The position numbers and the translations under genes are program-made. The notes beneath the pieces are model-generated. The model saw only the letters and a list, made by a program, of their open reading frames with translations. It searched no databases and was not told the origin of the DNA. Of a stretch of 15,575 bases of DNA, positions 9,215 to 15,575 are shown one piece after another (the stretch's first letter is position 1; each line of letters opens with the position of its first letter). The stretch covers positions 1-15,575 of the forward strand of contig QZLH01000897.1 in the NCBI GenBank assembly GCA_003833135.1, written 5' to 3'. The DNA is from Oehlia diaphana (lineage: Eukaryota; Glomeromycota; Glomeromycetes; Glomerales; Glomeraceae).

Positions 9215-9985
9215 ATATTAATATAGTAAGACTTGTATTTTCATAAATAAGTAATTTTAATATTATATATATCTTTAATAATTGAAATCCAGTATCACTA
9301 AAAAAAAAAATTTTAATTAATAATATTATATAAAATTTTTTGTTAAACTAATTTTAGATTTTTTGCCATTATTTACCCAACTTTTTAGTTATAAATCTTC
9401 AGATAGTTTATATTTAGTTTCAATCCCAAATTTAATTCTAATTTATTATATTTGTAAAAATGCAATAACTTTCCACCCAGTTATTAAAAAAAGATAATTT
9501 ATAGTTCTTTAGATTCCTCTCATTAAAATGTATTGAATAATTATAATTTTATAATTCTAGTATAGATAGCAAGAAAATAGCAGTTTTGCTAATCTTGCTA
9601 TTTTTTAATACTAAAAATTATGAAATTATTATCATTTGATGCATCTTGATGAGGAGAATCTAAAGAGCTATAGATCATCTTTTACTAATTACTGGGTGGA
9701 GAGTTATTGTATTTTCATAAATATGATAAATTAAAGTTAAATTTGAAGTTGGAATTGAGTACAAATTATCTAAAGATATAAAACTGAAAAGTTGGGTAAA
9801 TAATGGCAAAAAACCTATAAAATTAAAGTTTAACAATAAATATTATATAATACTATTAATTAATTACATAATACCATTAATTAAAATTTTCTTTCTTTAG
9901 TGATACTAGATTTTAGCTCTTAAAACCATATATAATATTAAAATTACTTAAATATGAAATATTAACATACTTTTATTAAAATATT
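9215..9985. repeat. Large palindrome of two head-to-head gene fragments
   Basis: The arms are inverted copies centred near 9586-9599. Paired landmarks include CCATTATTTACCCAAC (from 9366) with its complement ending at 9806, TTCCACCCAG (9471-9480) with CTGGGTGGA (9692-9700), and AGTATCACTA (9291) with TAGTGATACT (9898). The pairing continues outward into coding-like sequence: ATATAATATTAAAATTACTT appears as the complement near 9265 and directly near 9930. Both arms read SWVNNGKK outward from the centre, then an apparent intron ending TTTAG before TGATACT, then LLK..YIILKLL. The centre holds a small hairpin AGCAAGA..TCTTGCT. Confidence 0.65.
9740..9985 (+). pseudogene. Plus-strand copy of the same gene's 5' part
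   Basis: In the right arm of the palindrome the plus strand reads KVKFEVGIEYKLSKDIKLKS then WVNNGKKPIKLK (about 9735-9832). An intron-like block follows, starting GTTTAAC and ending CTTTCTTTAG at 9900. After it comes a continuation matching LLKPYIILKLLKYEIL before similarity fades near 9985. The left-arm copy is read on the opposite strand. This copy has fewer lesions in the KVKFEV..IKLK piece than the left arm. Confidence 0.45.
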
Positions 9986-10707
9986 TCTAACATATTTATT
10001 TTAAAAAAAATTTTGATAAATTTGCTTGAAAATTGCTTAACATTAAGAAGTTAATCTATAATAATAGTTCTCTAGTATATATTAGTTGTTTTCACTAGTT
10101 TTAAGGCAGATTATAAATTAATTATTAAATTTAAAATTAAAGGTTACTTAATAAAATCAATTAAATTTATAAAAATAATAATAGGTCTTTTATAGTATAA
10201 AAGATTAGATAAATATATATTGGTATATTAAAATATTAAAATGCTTTTTTTTAATAAGTTTAGAATTTTAGCTGTATTGAAAAGTGCAAGTATATTCTTA
10301 TTTATAATAGAAAGTATTAGCTAATATTATTAGAATCATAATAATTTTTATTTTTTTTTATATTAATTCGGTTTTACATTTTTGATATTTTTATTTTAAA
10401 AATTTTGTTACATGCTGAAAAATATTTCATATTATAAAACAAAAATTTTGTTATATTTAATAATAAAATAAATTAGTTTGAAATTCTCGTACTTGACCAA
10501 TTATAATGAAATAAATTCTTTTCATTGAGATGAACCTTATGAGTTATATTTTAATTAAATTGCAGGATAAAAGCTTTTTTATGATTGTTTATAAATTTAA
10601 AACGATATAAAATAATGTTATATTTTCAAAGGGGAAGAAAATACCAATTCGGGTCAGAGATCGATCCGTCTAGAATTAAGGTGCATTTTTATTATGCATT
10701 ACCATAA
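9986..10707. other. Gene-free AT-rich spacer
   Basis: No gene, RNA or transposon boundary is supported. A perfect 9-bp-arm palindrome TCTTTTATAGTATAAAAGA lies at 10186-10204. GC content rises from about 10630, and tRNA folding was considered there and not supported. Confidence 0.4.
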
Positions 10708-10869
10708 ATGGACAAAGGGAATAAAGGGCATCGTTTAATTTATCGATTTGAGCAATTATCGGTACATAGAACAATCAAACATCGAGGTCAGACTACTGTA
10801 CTATTATTTAAACAATACTACAAATTTGTACATATTATTGAAGGCAATGATAAAGTCATGAAGATATGA
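10708..10869 (+). CDS. Possible 53-residue hypothetical protein
   Basis: ATG at 10708 opens a frame of 53 codons ending with TGA at 10867-10869; an in-frame TAA sits immediately before the ATG. The product begins MDKGNKGHRLIYRFEQLSVH and ends EGNDKVMKI. It is basic, with mixed polar and aromatic content and no low-complexity run, unlike random frames in this DNA, and local GC is higher than the flanks. I do not recognise it. It could be the last exon of a gene whose earlier exons I cannot see, a decayed fragment, or chance. It runs toward the 3' end of the phosphatase gene. Confidence 0.25.
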   Translation: MDKGNKGHRLIYRFEQLSVHRTIKHRGQTTVLLFKQYYKFVHIIEGNDKVMKI

Positions 10870-10954
10870 CGTATTTATACACGCAAATGGGAACATTATT
10901 CTTAGGGAAGTTGTATACAAAATAAATTTGTATGTATTTTTTTTTTTTATATTT

Positions 10955-10960
10955 TTTATT
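10955..10960 (-). promoter_or_regulatory. Candidate poly(A) signal AATAAA for the phosphatase gene
   Basis: On the minus strand AATAAA lies about 91 nt past the phosphatase stop codon in an A/T-rich tract. In DNA this AT-rich the motif could be coincidental. Confidence 0.3.
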
Positions 10961-11050
10961 ATTTAAAGTAAAAAGGATAAACCATGGCATATGAAAAGAT
11001 GCACTGTACAAAGGATGCAGAAATGAAATGTATATGCCGTAAAATAGTCC

Positions 11051-12330
11051 TTAATTTATACTATAAGGAGGTAAACCATATTTTGCAGGATCAAATAATT
11101 CCATAGAAAGTAACATTTCAGTAGCATCATTTACACCAGGATGTAAAGCAGCCAAACCAGGATCGGGTATCCAAATTACAGGCATGCCAGCATTTTTAGC
11201 AGCTTGAACACCATTTATAGCATCTTCAAAGACTAAACATTGCTCTGGTGGGGGATCACCTAATTTTTTTCGAGCTGCTAAGAAAAGATCAGGAAAGGGT
11301 TTACCACGGATTACTTCTGGATCATCACCACAAACAATACTATCAAATAATTTAAATAATTCTTGATTGTTTTTTGTTTTGATTTCAAATACATCTCGAT
11401 GAGAACTTGTTGCTACCTATAAAATTAGAACAAAGAAGTTTATAATGTATTATGAAAATGCATAAAACATGAAAATGCGTGATACGTGAAAATGCATAAA
11501 ATGAGTAGATATTATTACTTACGGCCATTGGTATGTTGTGTTCCTTTAAATGTTTTACGAGATTCTAATTAATTGTAGGTTAAGGAAATAAATATATAAT
11601 AAATAAATAAAAAAAAATAATACATAAGTTTAGGAAATGTGGACAAACCATCACGCCCGGTAATGGCTTAACAAAGGGGAATCTTTCTTCCTATCAAGAA
11701 TTATAATAACGAAAAATTTTTTTTTGATTTAATAAAATTTATAAATGAATAAAGTATTATTCTAATCTTACATGTTTGAAATTTCTTTCTTCAAGATATT
11801 CATCACTTGTCATTGAAATTCCAGTTTCCTTAATCAAAAGATCAGCAGCCTAAAAAAATTTTTTATTCGAAAATTAATTTTATTTTATTTTGTTTTATTT
11901 TAATAATTTTTAATTAAATTATTTTAAAACGATAAATAAGTACTTCTTGTTGGCGAAGACCCATTAATTTCGATTTTAATTCCCATCCATAAGTTTTACC
12001 GAATCTTGATAAAATTTCCGCTGAATTTTAAGATTAAATTAGAATAAAAATACAAAAATTTAAATAATCTGTTTAAAAACAACCATATGACTTACCTGTG
12101 ACTTCTGTGTATACATTTTCGGTATCCTTTATGTATATATTGAATTTATTAATTCATTTTAAATAAAAAAAGGAGAAAAAATGACTTACCAACAAAAGTC
12201 CTATAATGAAATCACCAATAAAAAGAAAATTTTTAGATTTCAGGTTTCAGTTTATTAAGGAATATTATGATATCATAAATAAATTTAACTAACCATCCAT
12301 ATCAAAAATACAATGAGTTATTTTATTCAT
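11051..12330 (-). CDS. HAD-superfamily phosphatase, HDHD1/pseudouridine-5'-phosphatase-like
   Basis: The spliced product is 227 aa from eight exons: 12330-12294, 12200-12190, 12126-12096, 12020-11944, 11849-11772, 11690-11649, 11564-11523 and 11416-11051. The seven introns are 63-106 nt with GT donors (mostly GTAAG or GTTAG) and AG acceptors; all joins keep frame. HAD motif I is FDMDGLLLDTE, with Asp10 as nucleophile and Asp12 as acid/base. Motif II is in VATSS (107-111), motif III is Lys145 in RGKPFPD, and motif IV is Glu170-Asp171 in CLVFEDAINGVQAA. An alpha-helical cap lies between residues 20 and 100. Length, the GDDPEV..GKPFPD and LFDPAKYGLPPY segments and motif order match HDHD1/PUDP, which dephosphorylates pseudouridine 5'-phosphate in the cytosol. 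Related HADs act on sugar phosphates or glycerol phosphate, so the substrate is inferred. The first ATG directly precedes motif I. Confidence 0.93.
11452..11502. repeat. Three 17-bp tandem repeats inside an intron
   Basis: Three consecutive 17-bp copies of (A/G)TGAAAATGC(A/G)T(A/G)A(A/T)A(C/T) lie inside the last intron of the phosphatase gene (11417-11522), and this is the gene's longest coding-region intron. Confidence 0.6.
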
Positions 12331-12352
12331 TTTTTTTTATTATTTTTTACTT

Positions 12353-12493
12353 CTGCGAAAAAAAATTGAGGGGCGTTGTCCTGACCAAAAAAATTTATTT
12401 CGTACAACTTTTTAAGTGTTTAGTTGATAATGCAAAAGTTATGAATGAAACTTAAAATCTATTAATGGAAATCAGCTATTAAAACAAACTTAC
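12353..12493 (-). other. Probable 5'-UTR intron of the phosphatase gene
   Basis: On the minus strand a strong donor CACGG|GTAAGTTTG lies at 12493 and an acceptor TTTTTCGCAG at 12353, 22 nt before the start codon, giving a 141-nt intron. The leader exon upstream (12494 outwards) would contain two very short upstream frames, ATGAGTCTAG and one beginning ATGCAAATC. Inferred from splice signals only. Confidence 0.4.
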
Positions 12494-13029
12494 CCGTGAG
12501 AAAAAATTCGTAAAATCTAACCCACGATGAACCTTAGATAATGATTTGCATATTGTCAATGGGCGGGTGTAAATACTAGACTCATTTAAATTTCCTATAA
12601 AGTATAGAAGAAAGAAATAAATAAAGAGGGGCGGTGTGAAAAAAAAAATTATTGTTTAAGCCGTTTATGAATAATTTTGAATAATATATATAAAATTCAT
12701 TAAAGATCTACAATAAAAAATCCGTGATAGACAAAATATTTTTAGTTATTTACCCTTCAAAGTAATTCTATTTTTGCCGGGTACTTATCTTTTCATTATA
12801 TGTTGTGATGGTCTGCAGAATGCAGAATGACACATGACACATAGTCTCGCGATCACCTGACGTTTATCATCGTATCCATATATAGAATATAATCCAAGTT
12901 TGACTGCGTTTGGTTGATTTTTATAAATTGTCTAAAAAAGTGGCTAAAAATTTAATTTCCCAAATTTTTTTTCAAAAGCCCCAAAAATTTAATTTTTTCT
13001 TTTGCTTACAAAAATAATCTGATACAATC
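12494..13029. promoter_or_regulatory. Divergent promoter region between phosphatase and ACMSD
   Basis: No gene is visible. The region must hold the promoters of both divergent genes. A TATA-like TATATAG (12879-12885) lies about 145 nt before the ACMSD start. GC-richer islands occur at 12520-12570 (with CCCGCCCA on the minus strand) and 12810-12870, including short tandem doublets TGCAGAATGCAGAA and TGACACATGACACA. No specific factor site can be assigned. Confidence 0.4.
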
Positions 13030-14621
13030 ATGGCTCCAACTCCTATACGTCAAAATGGTGGAGTAACTTCACTAAGTAATAATACGCACTCTAAATTTCT
13101 TAAAATCGATATGCATACGTGAGTTGTTTTTCTTTTTAAATTTTTATGAGAACTGTAATATAAACATTTATATCTATTTCTTATTTTAGCCATATTCTTC
13201 CTAAACAATGGCCAGATTTAAAGAAAAAATTTGGTTACGGGGAGTGGATACAGTTGGATCATTTTGAGCCTGTTAGTATTTCTTTTTTCGCCGTTCATGA
13301 CCGTGGCGCAGTAATATACCTTTTATTTTTCTTTTTTCGTGAATTAGGGAAAGGCGAGAATGGTATTAAATGGTAAGAATTTTCGTGAGATTAAATGTAA
13401 TTGTTGGTCCGTAGAAGATAGAAAACGTGAATGTGATAAAACAGGAGTTGATATTCAAGTAAGTATAACAAGTTATCATTGTTGTTGCTCATCAACTTAT
13501 CAAGGCCTTAATTAACGGGTTAATCTATTTAATAGGTATTATCAACAGTTCCAGTCATGTTTTCATATTCCGCGAAACCACAACATACGCTTGAATTAGC
13601 AAGATGTCTTAATGATCATATAGCTCAAGTATGTAAAGATGACCCAAAAAGATTTGTTGGACTTTGTACTTTGCCAATGCAATCTCCTGAATTGGCCGTT
13701 CAAGAATTACGTAGATGCATTAATGAGCTTGGTTTTGTTGGCGCACAAATTGGAAGTCACATAAATGATTGGAATTTAGATGCACCTGAACTAGATCAAT
13801 TTTGGAAAGTTAGTATTATTTATGACATATTTATGAGCAAAGACTTAAAAAAGAATAAATCCAAATTTAGTAAATCTATGAATTCTTAATTCGTAGGCCT
13901 GTGAACAACTTGATGCAGCCATTTTTGTTCATCCTTGGGATATGGAAAATAAAGGCAGGATGGAAAAATATTGGTTTCCTTGGTAAGTAAATTTTATAAA
14001 ATTTTATTCAACAAATTGTAAACACTATATATTTTAACGTAAAAAATTTTCAATAGGCTCGTTGGAATGGTAAATACAAAATAATAATAATAATAAAAAA
14101 TATATATATAATTATCACGATTTCTATAATTAACCTTCATTTTTTTTTAGCCATGCGAAACCACTATATCAATTTGTTCACTTATAATGGGAGGAGTATT
14201 TGAAAGATATCCAAAACTTAAAGTATCATTTGCGCATGGAGGAGGATCATTTCTAGGAACATTAGGACGTATTGCGCATGGATTTAATGTACGACCTGAT
14301 ATATGTGCCTTAAAAATTAAAAAGAATCCTATAGAATATTTAGATCGAATTTATGTTGATTCCTTAGTACATGATGAAGATACATTGCATCTTTTGATAA
14401 AAAAATTGGGAATTAATAAAGTAATGTTAGGAAGTGATTATCCTTTTCCATTAGGAGAACATCATCCTGGTAAATTAATCGAAGAGTGTGATTGGTTAAC
14501 TAATGAAGATAAAGAAAAGGTATTAAGCGGAAATGCACTTAAATTCCTCGGGATTGAACATAAAAGAGATATGTTTACTAAGGAAAATAAAGAAAAGAAT
14601 GTACAATATAAAGATAACTAA
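13030..14621 (+). CDS. ACMSD: 2-amino-3-carboxymuconate-6-semialdehyde decarboxylase
   Basis: Seven exons (13030-13118, 13190-13271, 13348-13458, 13536-13808, 13897-13982, 14057-14069, 14151-14621) splice in frame to 374 aa; the six introns are 71-88 nt with GT..AG ends. The enzyme decarboxylates ACMS in the kynurenine pathway, diverting tryptophan carbon from quinolinate/NAD synthesis toward 2-aminomuconate and oxidation. It is a zinc amidohydrolase with a TIM barrel. Visible ligands are His29 and His31 (KIDMHTHILP), His197 (FVHPWD), His247 (FAHGGG) and Asp314 (GSDYPFPLGE). Diagnostic segments include CNCW, LSTVPVMFSYSAKP, RFVGLCTLPMQSPELAV and IMGGVFE. It carries about 20 extra N-terminal residues compared with the human protein and a Lys-rich tail (ending KNVQYKDN). 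The start is the only ATG giving the complete metal-binding strand. Related decarboxylases are less likely because similarity runs the full length. Confidence 0.96.
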
Positions 14622-15299
14622 AAAAAAATTATTAATAATTATCCTAATAGAGCGGAAAAAAGATTTCTTGAAAGTTTGTGATCTTTTTATATTAATTATC
14701 AAAGATCTACAAGAGTACAAGACGTTCGAAATGTTCTAACGGAACAATTTTTTTTTATTCTCTATTTTATAAATAATTTTTACTTTTTAAATAATTTTTT
14801 TTTTTTTACGGGGATACCCGGAAAGTTTTAAAGATAATCTATATACAGAACTATGGTATATAAAAAATTATTTTACTTTATTTTATATTATTTTTATTAT
14901 TTTTATTTGTAAAATTGAATAGGCACAAATAAAAACACAAACTTAATGAATATACTAAAAAAAAAAAATTATTTTATATTAAAAAGTGTTTTTTAATTTT
15001 AATAATGATAAAAAAAAATTTTTTTTTTAATAAATTAACGGTTTATACTAATTATAACTTTTTATTATATAAATAAGTTATTTTAATATTTATACTAGAA
15101 ATCATAAAAAAACCCTTTTTTTCTTTTTTTATTATTGAGTATTGACTAAAAAGTTAAATAAAATTTTCACCGAAAGAGAAAAAAAAAATAAAAATAAAAA
15201 TAAAAATAAAAACAAAAAAAAAATATATAAAAAAAAAAATAAATTAAATTAATTGAAACAAAGGTTTGATTAGTTTACTCGACAAATGATTTTTTTTTT

Positions 15300-15335
<36 letters not shown>

Positions 15336-15521
15336 AAAAAAAAATAAAATAAAATAAAATAAATAAAATATTAATTTGATTTTAACTGTAAGAAACTCTG
15401 AAACATTTCAAAGAAAAAAGACCCGTATATGGTATGGCATATAATTGTGGTGTATAAAAAAAAATACATATTAAATCAAAAAAAAATTATTTTTTTCTTT
15501 CTATTTTTCTTTTTTTTTTTT

Positions 15522-15563
<42 letters not shown>

Positions 15564-15575
15564 TTTTTTTTTTTT
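14622..15575. other. AT-rich 3' flank with long A tracts
   Basis: No gene is visible. It holds the ACMSD 3' UTR and then low-complexity DNA: an AAAAAT-type microsatellite (about 15188-15225), an uninterrupted A tract of roughly 30 from 15300, and a second near 15522-15552. Each long A tract is preceded by about ten T and a single C (near 15290 and 15521). Frames near 14523-14739 are shadows of the last exon or AT-rich read-through. Confidence 0.5.

Larger units (their letters stand above)
7010..9440 (-). pseudogene. Long decayed transposon-like gene, minus strand
   Basis: Reading the minus strand leftwards from about 9440 gives a chain of protein-like segments split by stops and frameshifts: ETKYKLSED and LKSWVNNGKK (9420-9360), QLLKIYIILKLLIYENTS then LTILISLCKKPKLISLFYSL (9285-9160), NNINFKEVSFGFGN (to 9004), NEIFEEIRELNADTPFFGII (about 8605), CVDEAIFKRLIKLHV and HTSKDMF (8265-8185), YELYLMLRIFDQL (about 7720), DSFIDLYNNICNLIISSD (about 7440), NSLEFIRKLYRPTDLTLY (about 7325), YHIPEFIDIYQNIGLLAFFY then NGVEKK (7260-7170), and SENQKSAIVEIMEYKNR (about 7120). 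Two small transposons interrupt it (7751-8056 and 8765-8996). Removing the second, with one copy of its duplication, restores the frame across the junction (FGFGNT followed by IYTIYYP). The order and content recall repeated transposase-like genes of Glomeromycotina; the exact superfamily is not established. Confidence 0.6.

Noticed and set aside
10645..10680. tRNA-like GATCGATCC motif
   Set aside because: No acceptor stem, D-arm or anticodon arm of tRNA geometry could be paired around it.
12331..13029. Extra exons joining phosphatase and ACMSD or a third gene between them
   Set aside because: The only plausible splice donor fits a leader intron of the phosphatase, and no conserved protein segment appears in any frame.
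13557..13889. ACMSD exon 4 ending in an intron-encoded tail as an independent short protein
   Set aside because: The tail after FWK is intron sequence (13809-13896); splicing to 13897 restores the conserved ACEQLDAAIFVHPWD segment.
14523..14739. Open frames on both strands near the ACMSD 3' end
   Set aside because: They overlap the last ACMSD exon in other frames and continue into Lys/Ile-rich AT sequence.
15300..15335. Poly(A) tail of a processed retrocopy
   Set aside because: No intron-less gene copy or target duplication precedes the A tract; it sits in general low-complexity DNA.

Overview
The window is a very AT-rich stretch of eukaryotic nuclear DNA with two intron-dense protein genes. 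Introns are 63-106 nt with GT..AG ends, there are exons as short as 11 and 13 nt, and the intergenic DNA is packed with small inverted-repeat transposons. An early-diverging filamentous fungus, most likely an arbuscular mycorrhizal fungus (Glomeromycotina, Rhizophagus/Gigaspora type), fits best. That assignment is an inference from composition, intron style and the decayed repeat genes; no marker gene proves it.

Layout. 1-2440 is repeat territory with three well-bounded non-autonomous elements: a 202-bp mariner-like element at 635-836, a 243-bp element with a 9-bp target duplication at 1081-1323, and a 549-bp foldback element flanked by TTA at 1377-1925. A short broken reading frame lies at 2272-2436. 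2900-3355 is a degenerate A/T-tract minisatellite. 3543-4549 is a tandem array of exon-like blocks, most of them separated by intron-like pyrimidine-rich blocks that carry GT donors, CTAAC/CTAAT branch-like motifs and TTAG/CAG acceptors. 5454-6110 is a further TA-flanked inverted-repeat element.

6172-9985 is a graveyard of one or more transposon-like genes. There is a zinc-finger-containing fragment on the plus strand (6172-6820). A long decayed frame on the minus strand (about 9440 down to 7010) is interrupted by a 306-bp TA-flanked element and by a 232-bp hAT-type element with a perfect 8-bp target duplication. At its 5' end is a palindrome of about 770 bp (9215-9985) whose two arms carry the same gene fragment head to head.

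10700-14621 holds the real genes. A HAD-superfamily phosphatase of the HDHD1/pseudouridine-5'-phosphatase type lies on the minus strand (8 exons, 227 aa). Divergent from it is ACMSD, the 2-amino-3-carboxymuconate-6-semialdehyde decarboxylase of the kynurenine pathway (7 exons, 374 aa). About 700 bp separate their start codons. The two enzymes have no evident shared pathway. A possible 53-residue open frame lies beyond the 3' end of the phosphatase. 14622-15575 is AT-rich non-coding sequence with long A tracts.

I found no convincing new multi-gene system. The observations most worth following are the exon/intron-like tandem array, the head-to-head palindrome, and the nested insertions that reveal an otherwise invisible decayed gene.
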